Assembly: GCA_037176885.1 (NCBI GenBank)
Contig: JAWWNJ010000086.1
Coordinates: 558,001 to 622,000 of the forward strand
DNA: 64,000 bases
From: Favolaschia claudopus
Lineage: Eukaryota; Basidiomycota; Agaricomycetes; Agaricales; Mycenaceae
Direction: 5' to 3'
Shown here: piece after piece, positions 45,597 to 55,834 of the stretch
How the letters are laid out: every line of letters starts with the position of its first letter
How positions within the stretch are numbered: the first letter of the stretch is position 1
Program-made: the position numbers and the translations under genes
The notes under the pieces: generated by a model
What the model saw: only the letters and a program-made list of their open reading frames with translations
Told to the model about the DNA's origin: nothing
Databases searched by the model: none

Positions 45597-47463
45597 TGCA
45601 ACATATCCGCACAGTGTGTAGTAGCTGTCATGGGCTTCCCCAAATCACCAGAATTCACGGTTAATTTATGGCATCAACAACAGTTTCTCTGCTTGAGTGG
45701 TGTCTCCCTCACTGTCTGCCCGTCATGAAGGTCCGCAGTTCATCACCGGGCTCTATCTAGATAAGCACAGATGGTTTTGATGTAGTTGTAAACAGAATGC
45801 CCAAGATCAGCAGCCATTGGAGCCATCGGCTGCGCACACGCCAAAAGCCACCAGATGGCTCGTATGGCTTTTGCGCAACCTCTCTTGTCATGGCAGTGTC
45901 CGGCATGTTCCGTTGATTCTGCTGAAGCGCGTTGGAACATGGGTCAAGCCCTCAGCTCGGCTACCTGCATTGCCCTGGCGGGAGGAGCAATTTCAGTCCA
46001 CAAACATCAAGTTCAGCCAAAACTCAGCTGGAAAGGTCAAAAAAAAAAAAAACCAACACAAAATATTTGATTACATTATACATTGGGTGACCCTTCACCA
46101 GCGGGAGGGTAAAAATGCGTGGGATAACCCGTTTGAGCACCAAAGTGTCCCGGAAGTTTGCTGGTATGTACAGTCCAAATCACAGCAAAACCTGGACAAA
46201 TTTTCTCATTTTTTGATGGGAATTGCCCGTTTTAGGGCTTATGTACCACTTACGTATGGGGGTGGGGGTCCACTTACCAGGCAGCTACATACAGGCAACA
46301 TATTCGGCGCGGTTCTGGTGTGTGTTGCATCAAATTTCCTTAAAAGTCAGCAACCCGTTTATGTAGGTTGCTGCCTTTTTTGGAAGCAACCAGAAAAGGC
46401 AGGAGCTGTCAATTTGCAACCAGAAAAGGGAATGAATGATGGTGGCTGAGCATTATGTAAGACTGGTTCAACTCACAAAACGGCCCAATTCCCATCCATT
46501 TCGAAGCATCTCGAAAAAAGCTGCATCCTATCTTGCAGATACAGTAACTTGAAGTGTATGGGAGCTTTTTCTGATTTTTCTTAGCCTCCAAATGTCTGGT
46601 ATATTGAGATTCGGGAGAATTTCGAGAGAATTTTTATTCTGCCTAGTTGAAAGCAAACAGAGAGCTCTTGTAACCGGGATAAAGCAAGCTAAAGTTGTCA
46701 GAAACACTGAAGATACCTTAAAGCTGCATTGAACAACCAATAAGTATGTACACTAAAATCAACCAAAACAGAGCCTGCAAATGGAGCTCAATCCACCATT
46801 CTTCATAATCGGTTCGGATTCTTGTGTATAAGGGTCTAGCTATCTACTTACATGTCTGAGGCTGCAGGCTCAACAAGATATGGTTTGCAAAACAATTATC
46901 TCATCTATCCGAGGTTCAAAATAAACATCATCATTATTGTCGGGGTTGATTGTGTTTGCGTGCTGACCGTGCAGAATATACAAATACCTCCCTGTGTATA
47001 TACATACTACAAATGAAGAGGAGCACTATCAGGGCTTGGTTCAATTCAACTGCGCTGTTCTAGATATTTCCAAAATTCACTATGAATCGTGAGTATTGCG
47101 GTCTTTTTTTTTGTGTTCAGCATATAGAAGAGATACCACGGGTATTCAGCTGTATCTCCGACAATAGAATACCTCGAATACCAAACCTCTGCGGGGAATT
47201 CACGCTGCATTCGAACAAAACAGCGCTTAGAATGGTATTCTGCCGGCTGCCGCTTCGACCGCGGCATCTCGGCAACAAGCCAGCATTTCACGAGGGGAAG
47301 TTTGCGGCGCAGCCGCGAAATTTTCGTCCAAAGTACATCCAGAATCCTTGAAATTCTCCCCTTTCCCTTTCCTTCTCTTTCCTTTTTTGGACATTTTTTT
47401 GCAATTCTTTTAGGCAGCAACACACACCGTAACCGAGCCACATATTCAGAGTTGGAGGCGTCT
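45597..47463. other. Spacer with one inverted-repeat arm
   Basis: 45803-45889 is the right arm paired with 43919-43991. An A12 tract is at about 46039. No gene recognised; the minus-strand frame at 47046-47441 has no motif. Confidence 0.4.
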
Positions 47464-47468
47464 CAGAA

Positions 47469-47664
47469 TGTTAGGACTCCGATCCTAACTTACCAGCGCA
47501 GCGACTTTGAACAATGTGTATTGAAGAAAGTACTGCACGTAGTGGTAAGAATAGAGTAAAGAATAGTAAATAAAGCGACAGTATTTATACCTCGGCAACG
47601 TCCGTGAAGCGAATAAGCAATATAAGAAAACAGGTCTTCGAGGGGGTGGGTTGCACTCCTAACA
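47469..47664 (-). repeat. Long terminal repeat (3' LTR by proposed orientation)
   Basis: Nearly identical to 55835-56038, differing mainly by a 7-base indel (near 55916 in the other copy). CAGAA precedes it. Confidence 0.85.
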
Positions 47665-47708
47665 CTCTCCCCACTAGATTGAACCCAGGGGTGCAATCTA
47701 CAAAGATA

Positions 47709-49304
47709 CACTGACTCGGAAATAATATCGGATCACGTCACTCGTGAGAAAGATGTTCCTCGCGCGCTAGAGCGTAGGAGTCTTCCCGAGTTTTTATGCA
47801 CGCAAACAGATAGTAATGAGGTGTAATATATACATGTAAAATATCGAGCAAGCAAACTGAAAATTCGGCGCTGGATGGCCAGTTTGGTGATGATGGGTGA
47901 TCCAATCATAAATCTGGTTTTGGCCGGTTTAGGCAATTGAAGTCAGAAACGCTCATTCAAGGCATCGTTGGTGGAAATAAACATACCAGCCACTAGTAAC
48001 GGGTCTCCCCACCATTTGCCTTCAACAAATCCCGCACCAGTAGGCAAGCTGTCATATAACTTGTCGATATATGCCTGATCAATTTTTTCCCACTCTTCCT
48101 TCAAAGCGGCCCATAATTCCTCCTTGTTCTTCGGCAGTGGGTCCCTAGCGCGCACCATGGTCTCCAGATGATCCCAAAGATTCTCAATGATGTTCATATC
48201 CGGTGAATTTGGCGCCCAGGGAAGAACATCGAAGCCTTCAAGCTCGAGCCACCCCAAAGCATGCTTGGAGCGATGCTTTGAATCGCCATCCTGCTGAAAA
48301 TAGACGGTCGAGCGATCCAAATCATGCTTGTCGAGGGTCCGCGGGAGGTTTTCGGCCAGGATGTCGGTGTAACCGAAGCGGTCAATGATTCCGTCGATCC
48401 GGTGAAGTTGTCCGACACCATATCGGGTAATACACCCCCACACCATCACACTCCCGCCGCCGTGTTTGACTTTCTTCTTGGTATATCGGGGGTCGCTTGC
48501 TTGCCCTGGCTCCCTCCAACACCACTGCCGCCCATCCGACCCAATGATATTAAATTTTGACTCATCTGAGAATATCACCGCCCGCCAATCCTCCGGTGTC
48601 CAATAACAATGCTGTTCCGCCCATTCTTTTCGCTTCCTCCGGTGGGCTGGTGTCAACAAGGGTCGAGATTGACGCACATAGGCGTTCAATCCTTGTTTTT
48701 TGAGGGCAGCGCGGATTGTATCGACGTGCAAATGGGGGAAATATTTCCTCTGCAAGTCCGAAGCATTCTTGGCTTTGCCTGAAGACAGCAATCTGAGTGC
48801 TTTACGGATGTCCCGCTCGTCTATTTTACGTGGGCGACCTTGCCTGGGAGTTTTCGCGTCAAAATTGTGGGTTGGTCCGTAGCGGGCATTGATTCTGGAG
48901 ACGGTAGAGGGCGCAACATTTTCCTTTTCTGCCACGTCCCGATTCGACCAGCCAGCCTCCTTCAGCGCGACAATAGCTGATTTCTTCGTGGCAGAGGTGT
49001 CGCACATGATGTAGAGAATGAGTTGTATGCAGAGAAAGCAGAGTTTAGAGCGTCGTTGTGGTGGTTCGGATTAAACAATGTGACAGCTGTCAAACAGGGA
49101 AAAACAATTGGATCACGTGTGCGCGATGATCACACTCTCTTGCCACAACACCGCCGAATTGGATCTCAAGCTTATATGTGTAGAAAGGGTACATGGTAAG
49201 GTACTTCATACACTATCTACTTTAGAAACTCCTATCGCACTCCAGCCTCAGTAACGGCCCAAAGTTTTAGAACCCGGTGATCCGATATTATTTCCGAGTC
49301 AGTG
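47709..49304 (-). mobile_element. Tc1-type element, 1596 bp, nearly intact
   Basis: Inverted ends CACTGACTCGGAAATAATAT are identical for about 28 bases and flanked by TA at 47707-47708 and 49305-49306. One transposase gene on the minus strand. Nested inside the LTR element. Confidence 0.95.
47943..49007 (-). CDS. Tc1-family transposase (DD34E)
   Basis: Cut-and-paste transposase of 354 codons. Residues 1-60 hold the paired helix-turn-helix DNA-binding region (WSNRDVAEKENVAPSTVSRI, basic linker GRPRK), and residues 62-130 a second helical part. The catalytic triad is D148 (FSDESKF), D240 (YFQQDGDS) and E275 (NIIENLW), with 34 residues between the last two, as in Tc1. WGC and GGGSVMVWG blocks are present. 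After DSLPT the reading frame slips by one: the expected tail (VRDLLKANGGETRY, seen in the next frame) is replaced by about 27 unrelated residues. The catalytic core is complete, so activity is possible but uncertain. Confidence 0.9.
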   Translation of the reverse strand: MCDTSATKKSAIVALKEAGWSNRDVAEKENVAPSTVSRINARYGPTHNFDAKTPRQGRPRKIDERDIRKALRLLSSGKAKNASDLQRKYFPHLHVDTIRAALKKQGLNAYVRQSRPLLTPAHRRKRKEWAEQHCYWTPEDWRAVIFSDESKFNIIGSDGRQWCWREPGQASDPRYTKKKVKHGGGSVMVWGCITRYGVGQLHRIDGIIDRFGYTDILAENLPRTLDKHDLDRSTVYFQQDGDSKHRSKHALGWLELEGFDVLPWAPNSPDMNIIENLWDHLETMVRARDPLPKNKEELWAALKEEWEKIDQAYIDKLYDSLPTGAGFVEGKWWGDPLLVAGMFISTNDALNERF

Positions 49305-50187
49305 TACGTAGAAGAAAAGAGAAGAGGGAGTGCAAAGATATAAGTAGAGGATGAAGACACACGTCAATATTGTCAAAAAAGAGTTTTACGCGAGGGCGAT
49401 GAGTTTTATTGCGAGGAAGGGAATGACGTTCTAAGTCAGCAAGTCGGCGGAGGCGTGGTTGAACGCGCCAATGCTGAAGCTCGAAATACATGATACCGGC
49501 CTCGAGAGCGTGCTGCATTCGATGGATCTGCGTCAATGCGCCACGGAGGATCCTTCCCAGTCTTCCGAACCGACGGCGAGGTGGGACGTATCTCCACCGA
49601 ACCACAGCGGCTAAGCGGCGGCGGCGAGCTGCTGCGATGACCACGACCCGACAGGCGATAGCGCGGCGGAGATTTCTCAACGCGCGCGCGACACGGAGTC
49701 AAGTGGCGATGCGGAAGTGCAACGGGACGAAGGGCCACGTTTGCTGGTATTGGAACCGCAGCGAGCGTAGACGGGGGCGGAACGTCGAGACAACGAAGGT
49801 CAGGTCGCGGAGGCGGTGCACCAACAGCAGAACGACAAGCTGGCGATGTCTGCTGCAGCGAGGAAAGATGGGGAATTCTCGAGACCGGAGCGGCGGCGAT
49901 GGTGGCGGCGGCGTCAAATGAGGATGCGGGAGGTTGTACGGCTGCTGATATAGTAGACGAATCTTGCCGTGATGGAGCAGAGACACCGTACAATGCCGAT
50001 TTTGGAGAAAATGAAGCGCGAGTCGGCGGCAAGACAGTGGCGGGCAACAACGGAAGGTGATAATTAGGAGGAAAGGGCGCCTTATTCGTGAAGGTAGCCT
50101 TTTCACCTTCGTTTTTGCACACGGTAGGTTGTGGTGACGACATAGAGCCTAGAGTGCGCGGTGGACTCGGAGTCGGCGGTGACGAGA

Positions 50188-50383
50188 TGAAAGGTCTGAA
50201 GAGACCAGCGGGATTGGCAAAGGTGATGCCATATATCACATGCTCCATCTCTTTTTCGTCTTGCCGGCCTCCACCCCGTCGTGCTTTTGGCTCGGTGACT
50301 CTCCCCTCCCTCCTGTACGACCTTAGTCTTCTCCCCCGGCCCTAGTCCTCTCCCCCGCTGTCGTCATAGCTCGTTTTTGTGTC
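50188..50383 (+). repeat. Split direct repeat A1
   Basis: 196 bp, matching A2 at 52916-53111. Begins TGAAAGGTCTGAAGAGACC; ends CGTTTTTGTGTC. Confidence 0.9.
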
Positions 50384-50460
50384 ATTTTTGTTTCCTTTCT
50401 CTTCTTGGGTGCTTGCGCTGCCTCTTCGTTCCCTCCCCCACCTTCGGCTGGTCGACTTCG

Positions 50461-52629
50461 ATGCCTTCTCTCCGGCCCGGCTTCAGACTCATCAATGTCA
50501 ATGGACTAATCGGCTGGCACCACGAAGATCGTGGGCATTGGACGCCTCCGACAGATGGAAGAATTCTGATGGAGACCGGAACGCGAGTACGTGCACAGAT
50601 TTGCTGGGGCCACAATCGCGTAGGAGGCTGCTGGGAAGGTCGCCGCCGGTGCCTACGCCGCCATGTCTGTTCTCATTGCGGTAATCGTCACCACACCGCG
50701 CCTTTTTGCGCGCGCCGTTCCTCAAACCCCCCGGACGTAGCTCGGCCAGTTCTGCCTCAGGAAAATCCCCCTGATGGCGCGTTATCGAAGCCGGGTGAGC
50801 GAGGGGGAGATGCTTCTGGCTCTCCTCGCTCAGATTTGAGCAGGACAGTTCCATCTCCTCCCCTAGTCACTCATATGGCCGATTCTGACCGCCCTTTCTT
50901 CCCGATTGAGGTTACGCCGCAATCCCTGCCCCCGGCACGCCCCAACACGGACCTACTCTTCCCTCTCACTACTCCGCATTCAAAACCCATGCCTCCAACG
51001 AAGCTTCACCCTGAGGCGTGGGCTCGTGCGCTCGCAGACTACCCAGATCGCCCGTTCGCTGAGACCCTTGTCTCTGCTATCCGCCACGGTGTCCTCTTAG
51101 GTGTGGATCCTATGCTTATGCCCTCTCCATCTCCTTCTGCCCCTGCCCCTCTTCCATCCGCGCTTGCGTTCCCTGAGACGGTGGACAAGGATATTGCCCA
51201 TGAGGTCTCTCTTGGGCGTATCATTGACATCACGGACATGGCTGATACTGTTAAGCCTGTCCTTTCTCCGCTGGGCTCCGTGCCCAAGAAATATAGCGAG
51301 AAACGTCGTCGGATCCACCACCTCTCCTATCCTCCTGGATCCTCGGTGAATGACGCGATCCCTGCTGAGTATGGCCATCTGGTCTACGAGGCTGTCATGG
51401 GGGCTATTGACCGTGTGCGGAAGGCAGGCCCTGGATCCTTCCTTTACAAGGCAGATCTGGAGGCGGCATTCAGGCATATTCCGATTCACCCAGACCATGT
51501 GCATCTGATGGGCTTCGAGTGGAAGATGCGTCTGTTCCTGGACATCTTCCTGCCGTTTGGTATTCGTACTGGTCCACACCTGTACAATTACTTTGCGGAG
51601 GCTCACCACTGGATTTTACTGTCTCGTGATGAAGTCATGAAGCTCATCCAGCATTACCTGGATGACTGGATCAATGTCACCCCTGCCTCCAAGGGTTTGG
51701 CATATGCTGAGCATGGTCGTGCAGTTTTCCGTTCTGTTGCTGCGGAACTTGGTTTTTCAATATCCGGTGCTAAGGAGGAGGGGCCCACTCACTGCCTCGA
51801 GTTTCTCGGCATTGAGCTTGACACCGTGAAGATGCAGGCGCGCCTTCCTGCAGACAAACTCGGTCGGGTTCTTCTGCTGCTCGATCAATGTCTGTCCCGT
51901 GGTTCTGCTAGCCACTACGACCTTGAGCAATTGTGTGGCCACCTCGTTTTTGCTCAGTCCGTGATTCCCGTTGGTCGCTTCTTCACCCGTCGCATCCGAG
52001 ACTTCCTGCGGAGTCTTGCCTTCCTTCCCCGCCGCCAACGTCGTCGCCTTCCTGCCTCTGCCAAGCTTGATATTGCTTGGTGGAACTCATTCCTGCCAAC
52101 TTTCAACGGCATTTACGTGATTGGTCCTCCTCGTATCAGCTTCGAGGTTTTCACTGATGCCAGCGGCAAGCTTGGTATTGGCGGACATTGGGCAGGCATT
52201 GACTCGTTCTTCACTGAGCCAGTGCCAGCACGCTATCGTCGTCATCCAATCCATTGGAAGGAGATGCGTGCAGTCCTGCGTGCTGCGGAGATCTGGGGTC
52301 ACTGCTGGGCAGGTTTTGAGGTTGTCTTTCGTATTGATAACGAAGCCATCTCTACCTGCCTACAGTCTGGCTCAATTGATCACCCACCAACTCAGGCTTT
52401 GTTTCGTGCATTTGCTCTCCTTGCAGTGCATCACGACTTCACCTTCCGCCCACTGTGGATCCCCACACATGAAAACGCAGTTGCTGACGCCCTCTCTCGC
52501 TTCAAGTGGCTCAGTCTTGCTGAGTTGCGTCCTCAGTGGCCGCTCCCAAAATCCGGTACCCGCCCTGCCACAGTCGCTGTCTCCCCCTCTTCCCCTATTG
52601 TTTCCCCTTCCCCACACCACCATTCGTGA
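50461..52629 (+). CDS. Reverse transcriptase-RNase H polyprotein of DIRS/Ngaro type
   Basis: First ATG of the frame is at 50461 (722 codons); the open frame extends upstream into A1. About residues 64-83 form a cysteine/histidine cluster (RRCLRRHVCSHCGNRHH...C) resembling a zinc knuckle. The reverse transcriptase spans about 230-470: KKYSEKRRRIHHLSYPPGSS, KADLEAAFRHIPIHPDH (catalytic D, about 331), LPFGIRTGPHLYNYF, YLDDW (about 398) and HCLEFLGIELD. RNase H lies at about 555-680: FTDASGKLGIGG, HWKEMRAV, RIDNEAISTCL and THENAVADALSRF. The sequence style is that of DIRS-group enzymes rather than Gypsy or Copia. No protease, integrase or tyrosine recombinase. No stop or frameshift, so it looks young. 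Confidence 0.9.
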   Translation: MPSLRPGFRLINVNGLIGWHHEDRGHWTPPTDGRILMETGTRVRAQICWGHNRVGGCWEGRRRCLRRHVCSHCGNRHHTAPFCARRSSNPPDVARPVLPQENPPDGALSKPGERGGDASGSPRSDLSRTVPSPPLVTHMADSDRPFFPIEVTPQSLPPARPNTDLLFPLTTPHSKPMPPTKLHPEAWARALADYPDRPFAETLVSAIRHGVLLGVDPMLMPSPSPSAPAPLPSALAFPETVDKDIAHEVSLGRIIDITDMADTVKPVLSPLGSVPKKYSEKRRRIHHLSYPPGSSVNDAIPAEYGHLVYEAVMGAIDRVRKAGPGSFLYKADLEAAFRHIPIHPDHVHLMGFEWKMRLFLDIFLPFGIRTGPHLYNYFAEAHHWILLSRDEVMKLIQHYLDDWINVTPASKGLAYAEHGRAVFRSVAAELGFSISGAKEEGPTHCLEFLGIELDTVKMQARLPADKLGRVLLLLDQCLSRGSASHYDLEQLCGHLVFAQSVIPVGRFFTRRIRDFLRSLAFLPRRQRRRLPASAKLDIAWWNSFLPTFNGIYVIGPPRISFEVFTDASGKLGIGGHWAGIDSFFTEPVPARYRRHPIHWKEMRAVLRAAEIWGHCWAGFEVVFRIDNEAISTCLQSGSIDHPPTQALFRAFALLAVHHDFTFRPLWIPTHENAVADALSRFKWLSLAELRPQWPLPKSGTRPATVAVSPSSPIVSPSPHHHS

Positions 52630-52793
52630 CCTCCCCATCTCCCCCATCCCTCGCTATTCCTGCCCATCTCTCCGCCCGCCGCCCCTCTTTCCCCTTCCCC
52701 TGCTCGCCTTCCTTTCCCTCGATTTCTGGAGCCTTTGGCGCTTCACCCTGTTTTCGCCCGCCTGTGGCTGCTTCATGGTGAGCTGTTGGTTGT

Positions 52794-52915
52794 GGGCTGC
52801 CTCGGCTCTCCCGCCTTTTCTGGTGGAGTGCAGCGAGCTCCGTTTTCGGAGTTCAAGCCCAATATATGATGGCTTGGCTTACAAATCCTCTCTCTCCGGA
52901 AGCTCAGGCCAATCC
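52794..52915 (+). repeat. Split direct repeat B1
   Basis: 122 bp, matching B2 at 53196-53317; contains CTCCGTTTTCGGAG, a small palindrome. Confidence 0.9.
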
Positions 52916-53111
52916 TGAAAGGTCTGAAGAGACCAGCGGGATTGGCAAAGGTGATGCCATATATCACATGCTCCATCTCTTTTTCGTCTTGCCGGCCTCC
53001 ACCCCGTCGTGCTTTTGGCTCGGTGACTCTCCCCTCCCTCCTGTACGACCTTAGTCTTCTCCCCCGGCCCTAGTCCTCTCCCCCGCTGTCGTCATAGCTC
53101 GTTTTTGTGTC
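52916..53111 (+). repeat. Split direct repeat A2
   Basis: Copy of A1, directly joined to B1. Confidence 0.9.
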
Positions 53112-53195
53112 CCACCCACCCGCTCCTAGTCTATCTTGCTATTTTCATGCGCACTCACGTAGCTACAGTTGTTCTGTATCCTGTAGATACATAGG

Positions 53196-53317
53196 GGGCT
53201 GCCTCGGCTCTCCCGCCTTTTCTGGTGGAGTGCAGCGAGCTCCGTTTTCGGAGTTCAAGCCCAATATATGATGGCTTGGCTTACAAATCCTCTCTCTCCG
53301 GAAGCTCAGGCCAATCC
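53196..53317 (+). repeat. Split direct repeat B2
   Basis: Copy of B1; its end CAGGCCAATCC is the right end of the element, followed by the resumed host frame. Confidence 0.9.
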
Positions 53318-53919
53318 CGCGAAATGTGCCAGATGTCAGTGTCGACGCCGACGTTCGGAAAGGTGCTGGAGCGGCTGAGGTGGGAGAACGACGACGATGC
53401 GTGGGGGCAGCGGGAGAACGACGGTGGATGCGATATGCTGGCACTTCCGACTCCGGCGAGACAATGGACGTCGTGGGGCGAGTTGTTGGTGGAATGGCGC
53501 GGCGGGAGACGGTAGAACAACCGATTAACTCGCCTGGATTCTTCAAACGCGTCACACTACTCTCCTTCGGCGTCTTTTCCTTCACTTCCACCTCTACATC
53601 GACAGCGTGCTTGTGAGTGACTTTTGATGGCGCACGCCGGTCAAAAGCGTCTTGTATCGGCGCTTCTCTTGAGGGCGAAGGCGCCGAGGTATACGAGTCA
53701 TCCTCCGCTGAGGTTGAGCGAGTAAGATGATCGTAGGTGAGGATAGCGGAAAACGAGAGGGTCGTTGCTGGCAACTTTCTCACGGCCTCCACGGCTTGCA
53801 AACGACGCTCGCATCTCAGAATTTTCTGACACGCGGCTTTGTCGCGTTCGTCAATGTCAGCTACATGATCCCAGAGGTCGATGATAGCCAGAACATCTTC
53901 AGTAGAATAATAACTTGTA

Positions 53920-54445
53920 CTCGGCATTACCAAAAGTAACCGAATTTAGAAATGCCTTGCTTGCGACCAGCTAATACAGTTAGCAGTTGGTTCAACTGGT
54001 GGGCGAGAGGGGGGATGGTCATATGCTATTGCACATAACACGCGCCGAAGTTATTGGGCTTTCCCTGTGCTGATTTTCTATGTTTGTTTATTTATGTATC
54101 AAATGAACACTTTCTTGCTCTGTTTTAGCACCCTCATTGAAGGATGAGGATAGCCCAGCAAACTTTGAGTTCTCAGGTACAGAGTTATGAGATAGTAGAC
54201 CTATCTTTGAGGTACTCACCCACCTGGAATCCTGGTGACTGTGTTCCAAAAAAGGAAAACACGGCCAAATTAATGGTATTTCGAAGATTAATTTATTCAC
54301 CCACTGTGTGACAGCTTAGCCCAAGTTTATATCATGAAAGTTGTAGGAAACAACCTTTAAATGAACCCTTCATCGCTCAAAGTTCTTTGACCATCGTAAT
54401 TTCGTGAGAAAAACCCCGAATTCGGTTACTTTTGGTAACTGCGAG
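53920..54445. mobile_element. 526-bp MITE, TA target, nested in the LTR element's frame
   Basis: Ends CTCG(C/G)..TTACCAAAAGTAACC and complement, flanked by TA at 53918-53919 and 54446-54447. The right part, in reverse, aligns with 63495-63825. The end sequence GGTTACTTTTGGTAACTGCG also occurs alone at about 33177. Confidence 0.85.
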
Positions 54446-54984
54446 TACGGATGAGTGATAATGCTCTTTCCGCCACTGAAATCTTGCCGTCACACTTGCT
54501 CGTGCACTTGAGCACATTTATGTGGTAGGCAAAAGTAGCAAAAGCTTCATATGTATCAGAATTACAACATGAAGTTCGCCCTAATAATTGTAGACAGGGA
54601 TCCGTCACAGAACAGGATCCACAGCCTCGAGAAGTAATGAAACGAGTAGAAGAATCAAAGGCCCTACGGGTGCGCACTGGTGATGCAGCACGCACTCGAG
54701 GACCTGATGAAGGTCGTCCTCCATCGTGGATACGGGTAGAGGGTGGACGCGAAACCCGCAAGTCGGTTTCACGACTAAACGGTCTCATCGATAAAAAAGA
54801 GAAAGAAAATAAAAGAACGAGCAAAGCTCGGCTAGATAACCACCGCGATGTGCGTGAGGAGATCTAGACGATCACGAAGATCGCGAGGGGATCGCAGGAA
54901 ACAGCGGCGTCGCAAGCCCTAGAGCTCCTGCGATGGCGACGATGCGGCGGGGTGTCGTCCGATGATGACGACTCGGCTGGTTCT

Positions 54985-55795
54985 CGTCCGTTATCACAGC
55001 CGCGTTTCCTCAATTATCGGGCCGACAAGTTAATTCTTAAGTTCTAAGTTTCTCATTTGGAATATGGGTCCCAGAAATTAGTTAGAATGCATTTGATTTC
55101 TTGGCGCTAGAAATATAACTAGATGATATACTTTCTTGTCATATATCTCAACCCAATAAATCTGTTGTATCCTGACATCTTTCCTGAGCAAATAAATCAG
55201 CGACAATCCATAGAGGAAAAGTCCCAGATGACTGAGACAGTAAATTTTAGATTTAGAGTCCCCAGAAACGTTTCAAGATATGTGGGGTTTTCTGTGTATA
55301 AGAAACTTGAAGTTTCTGGACTCATTTGAGTGCCAGATAAACTGGACTAAAGACTTAGGATTTCACACAACATTAAATGTATCTGCAGGCTCTGGCAAAT
55401 AGATTTACTGGTGTCTAAAACTCTAAGTTTTCGGTCTGATTTCCTCGACTTATAAACGAGTCCAAAAAGTTCAAGTTTCTTGTACGTAGGAAACTCCACA
55501 TAGTTTGAAGCATTTTTGGGGACACTAAATCTAACCTTTACTGTCTCATTTATCTGGGACTTGTACTCTATAAATTGTATACGGTTCTTTTGCTTCTGAA
55601 AGCTATTAGGATACAATAATTTTATTGGACTTAGATAGGGGACAAGAAGTTATATTATCTAGTTACATTTTTGGCAACAACAAATCAATTGTATTTTAGC
55701 TGGTTTTTGGGATGCATATTCTAAATGAGAAACTTAGAGCTTAACAATTAACTTGTCGGCCCGATAAATTGACGAAACGCGGCTGTGTATGACGA
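54985..55795. mobile_element. Foldback element of about 810 bp
   Basis: CACAGCCGCGTTTC, TATCGGGCCGACAAGTTAATT and CTAAGTTTCTCATTT at the left reappear in reverse at the right. Weaker pairing continues almost to the centre near 55370, so the element is one large imperfect hairpin with arms of roughly 370 bases. Exact ends and target duplication are not settled. Confidence 0.75.
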
Positions 55796-55834
55796 GTCGG
55801 CAGTACTCCACAATAGCTTGTGAAGTCAAAAAAG

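Larger units (their letters stand above)
50188..53317 (+). mobile_element. Split-direct-repeat retroelement (Ngaro/DIRS group), no recombinase
   Basis: Order: A1 (50188-50383), ORF, B1 (52794-52915), A2 (52916-53111), 84-bp linker, B2 (53196-53317). A1/A2 and B1/B2 are nearly identical. A1-ORF-B1-A2-B2 is the split direct repeat layout of Ngaro and PAT-like tyrosine-recombinase retrotransposons. The B1/A2 junction (CCAATCC then TGAAAGG) equals the two element ends joined. Insertion caused no target duplication and splits the LTR element's frame exactly. Only about 160 bases lie between the RNase H stop and B1, so there is no room for the expected recombinase gene. Confidence 0.8.
49436..54824 (-). 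pseudogene. Single reading frame of the LTR element, split by two insertions
   Basis: Three minus-strand pieces, 54824-54446, 53917-53318 and 50187-49436, join in phase when the MITE with one TA and the 3.1-kb retroelement are set aside, for about 576 codons. Piece 1 ends KISVAERALSLIRT; piece 2 begins SYYSTEDVLAIIDLWDHV and continues RDKAACQKILRCERRLQAV; pieces 2 and 3 are Pro/Ser/Arg-rich. No retroviral zinc knuckle, protease or reverse transcriptase is visible. It could be a Gag-like protein or a captured host sequence; I cannot name the family. The first half of piece 1 has weaker coding character, so the true start may be downstream or after an intron. Confidence 0.55.

Noticed and set aside
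47046..47441. 131-codon basic minus-strand frame
   Set aside because: No motif, no start context or introns, and no match within the window.
47469..47664. LTR copy read as a solo LTR
   Set aside because: It lacks its own 5-bp duplication, while the outer flanks of this copy and of 55835-56038 match.
52121..52918. 265-codon frame overlapping the reverse transcriptase end
   Set aside because: It lies in the +2 frame of the RNase H and is rich in Ser/Leu from codon bias; it does not contain recombinase motifs, so it is not the missing recombinase.
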